Below are positions 32,168 through 40,370 of a DNA stretch of 64,000 nt, in pieces. The notes under the pieces were generated by a model. The model was given only the letters and a program-made list of their open reading frames with translations. It was not told the DNA's origin and ran no database searches. This DNA is from CALCTE01 sp045585835 (GTDB lineage: Bacteria > Bacillota > Clostridia > Oscillospirales > CAG-272). Location: contig JAZMZG010000017.1 of the NCBI GenBank assembly GCA_045585835.1, positions 124,001 through 188,000 on the forward strand, in the 5' to 3' direction. Numbering within the stretch: position 1 is the first letter of the stretch; every line of letters starts with the position of its first letter. A program made the position numbers and the translations under genes.

Positions 32168-33181
32168 ATGAATGTGAAAAGAATCTTGGCGTTTGTTTTA
32201 ACGCTCGTAATGACAGTAACACCTATTACCGTAAATGCCGAATCGGACGGTGATTATACTTACACGGTGCAAAACGGCGCAGCTGTGATAACCGGTGTCA
32301 GCGAGTCCCTCGGCGGCAACGTTGTTATTCCATCAACTTTGGATGAATATACCGTGGCGTCTATCGACGCCTACGCATTTTTCGATTTAAAAGATATCGA
32401 AAGCATAACTATTCCTAACGGCGTTACCAATATCGGTCCCTATGCCTTTTACGGATGCAAAAACATCAATGGCATAATTATCCCCGACAGTGTCGAGTAT
32501 ATCGGCGAGAATGCGTTTTACAATACGGCGTATTACAATAATGCGCAAAATTGGGAAAACGACGTGCTGTATATCGGCAGTCATTTAATAAAAGCAAAAG
32601 ACACGCTTTCGGATAACTATGAAATAAAAAACGGCACCTTGACCGTCGCAAACTTTGCGTTTTCCTTTTGCGAAGTTCTTAAATCCGTAAGTTTTCCCGA
32701 AGGCATTAAATCTATCGGTAAAAGTGCGTTTTCTTATTGCGAAAATCTTTATAACGTAACAATTCCCGAAAGCGTTACGTATATCGGTGCGGAAGCGTTT
32801 AAAAATTGCACGGGTCTTAAAAGCGCAGTCTTTAAAAATCCGCTTGCTTGGCGTGCAGTTGATTTGGAAGATAACGTTACAAAGCTAGCGGGCGAAAGCC
32901 TTGCAAATGAAAAAACCGCTGTGCTATATTTGACCGATACGTACAAATACTGCTACTTATTTAGGTCGGTTTCAAGCGATGCTGTCGGTGACATCGACGG
33001 CGTCGATGGAGTAAATGCAAAAGATGCGATATATCTTTTGTATAGCATTTTCTTCGGCGAAGAAATCTATCCGTTGACAAAAGACTGCGATTTTAATAAA
33101 GACGGCAAGACCGATACGGACGATGCTATCTACCTACTGTATCACATCTTCTTCAGCGAAGAAAACTATCCTCTCGGCTAA
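32168..33181 (+). CDS. Secreted leucine-rich-repeat (BspA-like) protein with C-terminal dockerin domain
   Basis: A 337-residue secreted protein. The signal peptide ends at TPITVNAES. LRR_5/BspA-type repeats follow (SITIPNGVTNIGPYAFYGC; IIIPDSVEYIGENAFYN; FPEGIKSIGKSAFSYC; IPESVTYIGAEAFKNC). The last 65 residues hold two Ca-binding dockerin segments, DGVNAKDAIYLLYSIFF and FNKDGKTDTDDAIYLLYHIF. Dockerins bind cohesins, so it may join a multi-protein surface complex, although no cohesin is in this window. It starts 14 bases after the DUF6320 stop and probably belongs to that operon; the ribosome-binding site is weak. Confidence 0.85.
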   Translation: MNVKRILAFVLTLVMTVTPITVNAESDGDYTYTVQNGAAVITGVSESLGGNVVIPSTLDEYTVASIDAYAFFDLKDIESITIPNGVTNIGPYAFYGCKNINGIIIPDSVEYIGENAFYNTAYYNNAQNWENDVLYIGSHLIKAKDTLSDNYEIKNGTLTVANFAFSFCEVLKSVSFPEGIKSIGKSAFSYCENLYNVTIPESVTYIGAEAFKNCTGLKSAVFKNPLAWRAVDLEDNVTKLAGESLANEKTAVLYLTDTYKYCYLFRSVSSDAVGDIDGVDGVNAKDAIYLLYSIFFGEEIYPLTKDCDFNKDGKTDTDDAIYLLYHIFFSEENYPLG

Positions 33182-33185
33182 TATA

Positions 33186-33216
33186 AAAACGGCGGATGCG
33201 TTGCATCCGCCGTTTT
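33186..33216. terminator. Bidirectional terminator
   Basis: A 14-bp perfect stem AAAACGGCGGATGC/GCATCCGCCGTTTT with a 3-base loop between convergent genes. Confidence 0.92.
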
Positions 33217-33217
33217 G

Positions 33218-33949
33218 TTATGTCAGTATTATCTCTCCGTCTATGTTTGCTTCAAGTTTACCGTCTTTTTCCACTATTTCGACTACCGCACCTTGTAAAA
33301 ATGCTTCCGTAGAAACCTTGTCGAGCTCTATGTATTCGCTGCCGTCATAAAAAGCTATACCGAATTGCTCGTTGTTAAAGCCGATTCTGACTATCTCTCC
33401 GGTCACAAAGTTTCTGTATTGAGAAACGTACCCGTTTTCAACGGGAATATACTCAAGGCCGGAGGTCACTATGCCGTCTACCGACTTTTTACAGCTCATA
33501 TAACCGGTGTCGATATTGTAGCTTCCGTATATACTCTCGCGCTTAGTGCCTGTATAAGTATCGTATTCGATGTCGAAATTGCCGTTTTTATTGACGGTCA
33601 CCACCGAATTGAGATAGCCTTTTGCGTTTCCGCTATAGCTTCCGTCCGCCTTCTCGGCGTTTTGGAGAAGTGAAAGCGGTAAAAAGTCAAGGTCTATAGC
33701 AGATATTGAAAGAAGCTTTGAGCCTGCGGAAAGCGCAAGTTCTTTGCTTGAATAAACCTTCTGTGTAAAGCTTCCGAAGCGGGAGCTTTTCAGCTCCACA
33801 AATTTACTGTATGAGGAAAATATCGGCGCCTCATCATCTTTGTCTTGATTTTGCAGACCGGAGGAGGTTGAACTTACGGTCGTGCAAGAGCAAAGTATAA
33901 GCGATAAAATAAGCAACATCGCCGCCATCGCCATTGCCGCTTTTTTCAA
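33218..33949 (-). CDS. Lipoprotein of unknown function
   Basis: A 243-residue protein with a signal peptide and lipobox-like end (MLLILSLILCSCTTVSS), so it is expected on the outer membrane face of the cell. The mature part has a Ser-rich linker and then mostly beta structure (NGNFDIEYDTYTGTKRES; GSYNIDTGYMSCKK; VRIGFNNEQFGIAFY). I recognise no domain. It is followed by a strong terminator; the gene upstream is the VTT protein on the same strand with 86 bases between. Confidence 0.7.
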   Translation of the reverse strand: MKKAAMAMAAMLLILSLILCSCTTVSSTSSGLQNQDKDDEAPIFSSYSKFVELKSSRFGSFTQKVYSSKELALSAGSKLLSISAIDLDFLPLSLLQNAEKADGSYSGNAKGYLNSVVTVNKNGNFDIEYDTYTGTKRESIYGSYNIDTGYMSCKKSVDGIVTSGLEYIPVENGYVSQYRNFVTGEIVRIGFNNEQFGIAFYDGSEYIELDKVSTEAFLQGAVVEIVEKDGKLEANIDGEIILT

Positions 33950-34035
33950 TTAAATGCCTCCTTTTTCGCCTTTTTTCGTTATCAATATTCCATATTCGAT
34001 ATCATTATACCATATATATTTATAAATTTCAATAT

Positions 34036-34737
34036 CTATTTTGTTTTTTCTACTCTTGCCAATATTTTCTCGGAAAGTAAAAAGCAAATCACCGATATTG
34101 CGGCAGTTATAACAAATATTGCAATTGCCGTAGCATAATTTTTGTTTATCAAAAAGTCTGCCGCCAAGGTCGAGCTTATTATCGACGGAATACGCGCTAT
34201 CATCGTTATATACAAAAATTTTAAAATTTTGATATCGAAAAATGCAGCCGCATATATAAGCGCATCCTTCGGAAGTCCGGGAATAAAAAATATCAAAAAT
34301 ATTATTCTGTCACGGTGCGGGCTTTTATCAAGAACTTCAAAGCGCTTGAGCTTTCGTCCGTCCGTGATGCTTTCCACAAACCTTTTGCCGTACGATCTTG
34401 TTACGGCAAAAATAAGCGCCGTGGCAAGTAAAATTCCGATTTGAGCAAGTAAAAAGCCCCCGAGCCATCCGAAAGCCGCACCCGCAGCTATCTCCAAAGC
34501 TTCTCCCGGAATAAAAGCTATTACTACTTGAAGTGCCTGTAAAATAAGAAAAACAAGCACCGCTGTGATACCTTTGCTCTCGGCAATATTGCGTATTGTG
34601 TCGGGTTGCTTGATTATAGTTTCAAAATACGGGCTCAAATAAATGAATATGACCGTACAGATCACAAGAAATATTACAACTCCCACGGAATTTACAAGTA
34701 TGTTTGCAATTCTTGAACGTTCTCTTTGATTTTTCAA
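34036..34737 (-). CDS. TVP38/TMEM64-family (VTT domain) membrane protein
   Basis: A 233-residue polytopic membrane protein. The VTT/DedA-like core is visible: FIPGEALEIAAGAAFGWLGGFLLAQIG (re-entrant loop region), then FFIPGLPKDALIYAAAFFDI and ARIPSIISSTLAADFL. Related proteins in bacteria and eukaryotes act in lipid scrambling or transport; a specific role for this one is not known. It is a single gene facing away from the obg operon terminator. Confidence 0.87.
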   Translation of the reverse strand: MKNQRERSRIANILVNSVGVVIFLVICTVIFIYLSPYFETIIKQPDTIRNIAESKGITAVLVFLILQALQVVIAFIPGEALEIAAGAAFGWLGGFLLAQIGILLATALIFAVTRSYGKRFVESITDGRKLKRFEVLDKSPHRDRIIFLIFFIPGLPKDALIYAAAFFDIKILKFLYITMIARIPSIISSTLAADFLINKNYATAIAIFVITAAISVICFLLSEKILARVEKTK

Positions 34738-34763
34738 AATATCTCCGTCCTGTTTTTTAACTT

Positions 34764-34793
34764 AAAAGCCTGCACCGAAAAATGCAGGCTTTT
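34764..34793 (-). terminator. Terminator of the obg operon
   Basis: An 11-bp stem AAAAGCCTGCA/TGCAGGCTTTT with an 8-base loop, with A and T runs on both flanks; it lies downstream of obg on the minus strand. Confidence 0.8.
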
Positions 34794-34864
34794 ATAGTAT
34801 CGTTTTTTCCGCCGTATCCCATTATATTCGTTTTGTCAACAATTTATGAGCGTTTTTGCGCCTC

Positions 34865-36139
34865 TTACTTGACAAAATCAAATTCCATATCGTATACGTG
34901 TACGGTTTCGCCGTCCTCAATTCCCTTTTCCTCAAGCGCCGCGATAATACCACTGTTTTTAAGCACTCTTTGGAAGTAGTTTAGGGATTCGTAATCGTTA
35001 TAGTTAATGGACATAACTACCTTTTTAAGCCATTCCGCTTCGACGTAAAAATCACGGTTTTGCTGTCTTATCGTGAAGCTGTGGTCTTTCTCCGCCACGT
35101 CTTCGGCGTCAGCGCTTTCTTCCGCTTCGTATACCTTTACCGGCGGGAGCGTTTCAAGCTTTATACTGACTGCACGAAGAAGCTCCTTTATACCCTCTCC
35201 CGTTGCTGCTGAAATGGGATATACCTCAATGCCATTCTCCTTGCAATAGCTTATAAGCTCCTCATAAAGCGCCTTGTCGTCTATTGCATCGCATTTGTTT
35301 GCGGCAACAATCTGCGGGCGTTTTTCAAGCTCGGCGCTGTAATTTTTAAGCTCTGCGTTGATTATCTTCATATCTTCGACGGGATCTCTTCCCTCTGTGG
35401 CTGCGGCATCGACTACGTGAATGAGCATTCTGCATCTTTCCACGTGTCGCAAAAACTGATGTCCGAGTCCCGCGCCCTCGCTTGCGCCTTCTATAAGTCC
35501 GGGAAGGTCTGCACAGACGAAGCTCTTTTCATCGTCCGTCTTAACTATTCCCAAGACGGGACTTTTCGTTGTGAAGTGATACCCTGCAATTTCGGGAGTT
35601 GCCGCCGATATTTTGGAAATAAGGGAGCTTTTGCCTACGCTCGGCATTCCGACAAGTCCCACATCTGCAATTACTTTAAGCTCCAAGAGAAGATTTCTTT
35701 CCTTGCCCTCAATACCTGCTTTCGCAAATCGGGGCGTTTGTCTTGTGGGAGTTGCGAAATGCTTGTTTCCGAATCCCCCTTTTCCGCCCTTACAGATAAC
35801 GACGGGCTCATCGTTTGAAATATCCGCAAGTATCTTTCCGCTGTCAGCATCCTTTATAACAGTGCCAAGCGGTACTTTTATAACGGTATTTTCGCCGTTT
35901 TTGCCGTGGAATTTTCTTCCTGCGCCGTTTGCTCCGTTTTCTGCGACAAATTTCCTCTTATACTTAAAGTCAATAAGCGAGGTCTTGCCGTAATCGGCAA
36001 CGAAGATAATATCGCCGCCGCGACCGCCGTCACCGCCATCGGGACCGCCCGCCGCAACGTATTTTTCACGTCTGAAGGAAACCGCTCCGTTACCGCCGTT
36101 TCCCGCTTTTACATAAATTTTTGTCTTATCAATAAACAT
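34865..36139 (-). CDS. obg: GTPase Obg (CgtA)
   Basis: A 424-residue essential ribosome-assembly and stress GTPase. The N-terminal Gly-rich Obg fold (residues 1-158; GNGGNGAVSFRREK, GGDGGRGGDIIF) is followed by the G domain: GMPSVGKSSLIS (P-loop), DLPGLIEGAS, NKCD near residue 287. A C-terminal OCT domain ends the protein (DYESLNYFQRVLKNSGI). A short acidic insert (AEESADAEDVAE) separates G and OCT domains. It is the last gene of a three-gene operon with tight spacing. Confidence 0.96.
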   Translation of the reverse strand: MFIDKTKIYVKAGNGGNGAVSFRREKYVAAGGPDGGDGGRGGDIIFVADYGKTSLIDFKYKRKFVAENGANGAGRKFHGKNGENTVIKVPLGTVIKDADSGKILADISNDEPVVICKGGKGGFGNKHFATPTRQTPRFAKAGIEGKERNLLLELKVIADVGLVGMPSVGKSSLISKISAATPEIAGYHFTTKSPVLGIVKTDDEKSFVCADLPGLIEGASEGAGLGHQFLRHVERCRMLIHVVDAAATEGRDPVEDMKIINAELKNYSAELEKRPQIVAANKCDAIDDKALYEELISYCKENGIEVYPISAATGEGIKELLRAVSIKLETLPPVKVYEAEESADAEDVAEKDHSFTIRQQNRDFYVEAEWLKKVVMSINYNDYESLNYFQRVLKNSGIIAALEEKGIEDGETVHVYDMEFDFVK

Positions 36140-36141
36140 AT

Positions 36142-36750
36142 CTATTCCTTAAATTTTAAATAAGCCTCATACGCTTCTTTTGCCATTTTTTCGTGCAGCT
36201 CGTCGCCATCCGTCTTTGCCCTCTCACCGAACATCGCCGAATATATCGTACAAGCCGCAAGATACGAGCCTTTTTTTGTCGCATGCTCGTCGTCGGCTCT
36301 ATATAGCTCTATATCGGGTTCTTTATCGAAAAAGCTCCACCACGCCTCGCCTGCCGGTGCGAATGAAAAGCCCGTTTCTTTTATGAATTCAAGATATCCC
36401 TTCGTAGCTTCGCTCTGCTGTCCTCTTTCGTGTCTTCTCGGCCACGGCATATACATAACACCCTTTGCACCGCTTTGCATAACGAAGTGTGCAAGCTTCA
36501 TTCCCTCACACATAAGGCTATCTTTTATAAAGGGATTCGCTCTGTGCTGAAGCACAACGTAATCGTATTTGCCGTATTTGATATTGAAAGGAGCTTCAGC
36601 GTCGTTTAAATGATTTTCAAGGCCAACGCCTCCGTGAGCAAGCATTACGGGAAATACGTCTTTGCCGTTCCACTTACATATTCTCTTGAAAATATCGGGC
36701 ATATCGTTATAGTAAACGTGGCTGTTGCCCACAAACAAAACCTTTATCAT
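36142..36750 (-). CDS. SGNH/GDSL-like hydrolase
   Basis: A 202-residue protein with an SGNH-hydrolase layout: block I VLFVGNSHVYYNDMP (Ser in GNSH), YDYVVLQHRANPF, and a C-terminal DDEHATKKGSYLAACTIY block in which Asp and His form the likely catalytic pair. No signal peptide. Such enzymes are esterases or deacetylases. It starts where the upstream acyltransferase-like gene ends (shared base) and stops two bases before obg, so all three are co-transcribed. Confidence 0.75.
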   Translation of the reverse strand: MIKVLFVGNSHVYYNDMPDIFKRICKWNGKDVFPVMLAHGGVGLENHLNDAEAPFNIKYGKYDYVVLQHRANPFIKDSLMCEGMKLAHFVMQSGAKGVMYMPWPRRHERGQQSEATKGYLEFIKETGFSFAPAGEAWWSFFDKEPDIELYRADDEHATKKGSYLAACTIYSAMFGERAKTDGDELHEKMAKEAYEAYLKFKE

Positions 36751-37607
36751 TATTTGATATCCTCAACGACAGTGACGGGAGTATCAAGTCTTGCCGGATG
36801 GGCAAGATAATCCTTCATAAGCTTTAAGGCAGACGCAAAATAGTGTCCGTCGCAGATTCTTTCGTCAGTGCAGATATTGAAGTCAAGATACTTTCTCTCT
36901 TCAACTATACCCTCTTTGTTCATAACGAGCTGAGGACGCTTTTTGCCGTATGCAATAAATATCGGAATATTTCCGAAATCATAAAGGTGGTGGAATATCG
37001 GGGGTATTCCGAGTGAGCCCATAGAGGTTATAAACATAGATGCGTGGAAGGGGCTCAAATTCTTCAAAAAGCCGGGCAATAAGTTTATATAATCAAGGCC
37101 TCGAAGAAGCTTTATCGCCCACTTCAAAAGAAATCCCGGTATATAGTTGAGTACTCTTGCAAGAGTATCAAAGCCGTTTTTGTCCGTATCCTCCGTTTCT
37201 CTGTTAAGCTCTACGAGTGCTTGGAATTGGTTGTATATATCCTCGGGGGAGGCATCGGGCTTGAGCTTGAGCTTTACGCAAGTTTCCATAGCGTTGAGCT
37301 TCATAGATTTCTTTATCATCATAGAAATAACGATACCGTCACGCCTTGCGTATATCTTATTTCCTCTGATAAATCTGTTTATGCCCGGCCTTTCGGCAAC
37401 CGTTCTTACGTACGCCGAGAGCAATACGTGAAGTATACCGAAATTCTTAAGTCCGCTTTCACGCTTTTGACGCACGTAACGCTCCATATTAGCTACGTCA
37501 ACGCTATCGCTCATAAGGTTCATTGCGCCTATACGGTTTAACATAATATAGGGCGACACCTTGTTCATAGGGGGTAAGCTCTTAATTTTTCTTCCGTCTT
37601 TAGCCAT
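36750..37607 (-). CDS. E2/CAT-like acyltransferase without lipoyl domain; catalytic His appears replaced
   Basis: A 285-residue protein resembling the catalytic domain of 2-oxoacid dehydrogenase E2 and chloramphenicol acetyltransferase, without lipoyl or peripheral-subunit domains. N-terminal and core features include MFITSMGSLGIPPIFHHLYDFGN and LDFNICTDERICDGHYFA. The usual DHRxxDG active-site motif reads DERICDG, so His is Glu; Asp-Gly is retained. It may be a non-classical acyltransferase or a binding protein. It is first in the operon with the SGNH hydrolase and obg. Confidence 0.72.
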   Translation of the reverse strand: MAKDGRKIKSLPPMNKVSPYIMLNRIGAMNLMSDSVDVANMERYVRQKRESGLKNFGILHVLLSAYVRTVAERPGINRFIRGNKIYARRDGIVISMMIKKSMKLNAMETCVKLKLKPDASPEDIYNQFQALVELNRETEDTDKNGFDTLARVLNYIPGFLLKWAIKLLRGLDYINLLPGFLKNLSPFHASMFITSMGSLGIPPIFHHLYDFGNIPIFIAYGKKRPQLVMNKEGIVEERKYLDFNICTDERICDGHYFASALKLMKDYLAHPARLDTPVTVVEDIK

Positions 37608-37749
37608 AAAAAATCCTCATTTTTCGTAAAATAGGGTATTTCGAAAAGCATCTTGAAAAAATAGCGTTTCCGAGATTAAAATACCGCAATATACAGTATA
37701 TACCATAATTGCATAAATTGCAAGTATTTATTTATAACGAAGATAACTA

Positions 37750-37778
37750 TTGCAAAAGGTGTCATTTTATGGTATGAT
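37750..37778 (+). promoter_or_regulatory. Sigma-A promoter of the SAH deaminase operon
   Basis: TTGCAA and TATGAT with a 17-base spacer, 29 bases before the start codon. The remaining gap back to 37608 has no ORF. Confidence 0.6.
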
Positions 37779-37807
37779 ATTGTGTAATGATATAAGCAGA
37801 GGTAATT

Positions 37808-39085
37808 ATGAATACTGTTATTCGCTCAGCAGAAGTGCTTTTAAAAGAAAACGGCGTATACACCGTCAAAAAATGCGATATCGGTATCGAAAACGATACG
37901 ATACGCCACGTGGGGAATATCCCCCAAGACTTTGCCGCAGATAACATCATTAGCGGTGAGGGAAAGTTTGCCGTTCCCTCTTTAATTAACTGTCACACTC
38001 ACGCTTATATGAGCGTTTTCAGAAATCTTGCGGACGACCTTCCTTTCGATAAATGGCTTTTCGAGTCAATTATGCCCCGTGAGGACAGAATGACATGCGA
38101 AGGCGCAAAAGCGGGTGCGATGCTCTCGCTTCTCGAGATGATAAAAAGCGGCACAGGATGTTTTGTCGATATGCATATGTTCCCAAGAGCAAGTGCCGAG
38201 GCGGCGTCGGAACTTGGTATGCGTGCAGTTATATCGAGAGGACTCGCGGGCGAAATCGGTACGGACGGCGGTGCGGAAAGAAGATTCAGAGAGGCAGTCG
38301 AGGAGATAAGCGAGTTTTCCGAAAACCCGCTTCTTACGTTTATGATAGCGCCGCACGCAATTTACACCTGCGGTGAAAAGACGCTTCGCTACAGTGCAGA
38401 GCTTGCCGAGAAACTCGGACTCGGAATAAATATCCATCTTTCCGAAACACAGCACGAATTCGATTCGTGTATGGCAGAGCACGGTATGACACCCGTAGAA
38501 TACTGCGCAAGTCTCGGACTTTTGACCGATAAAACTCTTGCCGCTCACCTTGTAAAGCTCACGGATAAAGATATCGAAATACTTGCACAAAATGGCGTGA
38601 GCATGGCGTCTTGCCCGATAAGCAATATGAAGCTCGCCAACGGCTTTGCACCCGTAGAAAAGCTCATGGCGGCAGGCGTAAACATCACACTCGGCACCGA
38701 TAGCTGTGCAAGTAATAATACGGTAAACCTATTCCCCGATATGAGAGCCTACGCTCTTGTACACAAGGGCAAGCTTTCCGATGCGCTTTCCGTAAGCGCC
38801 GCAGATACGGTCGATGCGGTCACGGTAAATGCGGCAAAGGCACTCGGACTTAATACGGGCGCTATCGAAGAAGGCAAGCTTGCCGACATAACGCTTTACT
38901 CGCTTTCCGAGCCCACGCTATGCCCCCGTAACAATCTTCTCTCTGCCCTCGCATACAGCATGGGCGGATACGAGGCGGATACGCTTATCATCGGCGGAAA
39001 ACTAATAATGCAAAACAAAGAGATAATCACCGCAGACGTTGAAAAAATATATTACGATGCCCAAAAGGTCATCGACATTTTATAG
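37808..39085 (+). CDS. mtaD: 5-methylthioadenosine/S-adenosylhomocysteine deaminase
   Basis: A 425-residue metal-dependent amidohydrolase (ATZ/TRZ family) expected to deaminate SAH, MTA or 5'-deoxyadenosine to the inosine form. Metal and catalytic residues appear in order: NCHTHAYMSVFRNL (HxH), AAHLVKL (His), NIHLSETQHEF (His and Glu), and TLGTDSCASNNTVNL (Asp). It begins a two-gene operon; the next start is eight bases after its stop and encodes an SAH hydrolase. Confidence 0.9.
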   Translation: MNTVIRSAEVLLKENGVYTVKKCDIGIENDTIRHVGNIPQDFAADNIISGEGKFAVPSLINCHTHAYMSVFRNLADDLPFDKWLFESIMPREDRMTCEGAKAGAMLSLLEMIKSGTGCFVDMHMFPRASAEAASELGMRAVISRGLAGEIGTDGGAERRFREAVEEISEFSENPLLTFMIAPHAIYTCGEKTLRYSAELAEKLGLGINIHLSETQHEFDSCMAEHGMTPVEYCASLGLLTDKTLAAHLVKLTDKDIEILAQNGVSMASCPISNMKLANGFAPVEKLMAAGVNITLGTDSCASNNTVNLFPDMRAYALVHKGKLSDALSVSAADTVDAVTVNAAKALGLNTGAIEEGKLADITLYSLSEPTLCPRNNLLSALAYSMGGYEADTLIIGGKLIMQNKEIITADVEKIYYDAQKVIDIL

Positions 39086-39093
39086 GAGGAGCT

Positions 39094-40329
39094 ATGAGCT
39101 ACGAGATAAAGGATATAAACCTTTGGGAAGAAGGAAAAAGGAAAATCGACTGGGTGCGCGCACATATGGACCTTTTGCGCACGATAGAGGAAGAATTCAT
39201 AAAGACAAAGCCCTTTGCGGGACTTCGCGTCGCTTTGTCTATCCACCTTGAAGCAAAGACCGCATATCTTTGCAAGGTGCTTGCTTCGGGCGGTGCCGAA
39301 ATGTACGTTACCGGCAGTAATCCCCTTTCAACACAGGACGATATTGCCGCCGCCTTGGTGCACGACGGCCTTAACGTATATGCTTGGCACGGCGTGACCG
39401 CTGAGGAATACGAGCATCACACGAGAATGGTTATCGAAGCCGCTCCCAACTTCATTATTGACGACGGCGGTGACCTTGTAAACCTTATCCATACAGAGTA
39501 TCCCCATCTTCTTGAAAACGTCATAGGCGGCTGTGAGGAGACCACTACAGGCATTCTCCGCCTTGTGAGCATGGCAAAGAGGGGCGAGCTTAAATTCCCG
39601 ATGGCTTTGGTAAACAACGCAAAGTGCAAATATCTTTTCGATAACCGTTACGGCACGGGTCAGTCCGTTTGGAACGGTATAAACAGAGCAACGAATCTCA
39701 TCGTTGCGGGCAAAAACGTAGTAGTTGCCGGTTACGGTTGGTGCGGTAAGGGTGTTGCGATGAGAGCAAAAGGACTCGGCGCATCAGTTATCGTGACCGA
39801 GATAGACGCAGTTAAGGCTATGGAAGCCGTAATGGACGGCTTTAAGGTTATGCCTATGAACGAAGCGGCGAAGATAGGCGATATTTTCGTTACCGTTACG
39901 GGCTGCTGTGACGTTATCACGAAGGAAGCCTTCGAAGTAATGAAGGAAGGCGCTATAATGTGTAACGCAGGTCACTTCGACGTCGAGGTTGACGTAAAGA
40001 CGCTTCGCGAGATGGCGAAATCAAGCTTCCTTGCAAGAGAAAATATTATGGGCTATACCCTTGAAAACGGCAGAACGCTTTACGTTATCGCAGAGGGCAG
40101 ACTCGTAAACCTCGCCGCAGGCGACGGACATCCTGCGGAAATTATGGATATGAGCTTTGCTATCCAAGCACTCTCCGCACTCTATATCGTACAGCACAGA
40201 AACGAGCTTTGCGATATGCTTATAACCGTACCCGAAGAGGTAGACGAAAAGGTTGCACGTATGAAGCTTAAATTCTGGAACGTTGAAATAGACGCTCTCA
40301 CGGATAAGCAGATCGAATATTTGGGATAA
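39094..40329 (+). CDS. ahcY: S-adenosylhomocysteine hydrolase family protein, possibly S-inosylhomocysteine hydrolase
   Basis: A 411-residue NAD-dependent enzyme that splits SAH, or its deaminated form, to homocysteine and a nucleoside. NAD site: VVVAGYGWCGKGVAMRAKGLG. Other family motifs: IHLEAKTAYL, GGCEETTTGILRL, NNAKCKYLFDNRYGTGQS, MCNAGHFDVEVD. At 411 residues it is the shorter archaeal/Thermotoga type. In Methanocaldococcus jannaschii the homologue prefers S-inosylhomocysteine made by a deaminase, and here the deaminase gene is directly upstream, which favours that activity. GGAGG precedes ATG. Confidence 0.92.
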   Translation: MSYEIKDINLWEEGKRKIDWVRAHMDLLRTIEEEFIKTKPFAGLRVALSIHLEAKTAYLCKVLASGGAEMYVTGSNPLSTQDDIAAALVHDGLNVYAWHGVTAEEYEHHTRMVIEAAPNFIIDDGGDLVNLIHTEYPHLLENVIGGCEETTTGILRLVSMAKRGELKFPMALVNNAKCKYLFDNRYGTGQSVWNGINRATNLIVAGKNVVVAGYGWCGKGVAMRAKGLGASVIVTEIDAVKAMEAVMDGFKVMPMNEAAKIGDIFVTVTGCCDVITKEAFEVMKEGAIMCNAGHFDVEVDVKTLREMAKSSFLARENIMGYTLENGRTLYVIAEGRLVNLAAGDGHPAEIMDMSFAIQALSALYIVQHRNELCDMLITVPEEVDEKVARMKLKFWNVEIDALTDKQIEYLG

Positions 40330-40339
40330 AGTAAAAAAG

Positions 40340-40370
40340 TCCGACAGACTCGCATCTGTCGGATTTTTTT
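40340..40370 (+). terminator. Terminator of the mtaD-ahcY operon
   Basis: A 9-bp stem TCCGACAGA/TCTGTCGGA with a 6-base loop and a following run of seven T. Confidence 0.92.
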
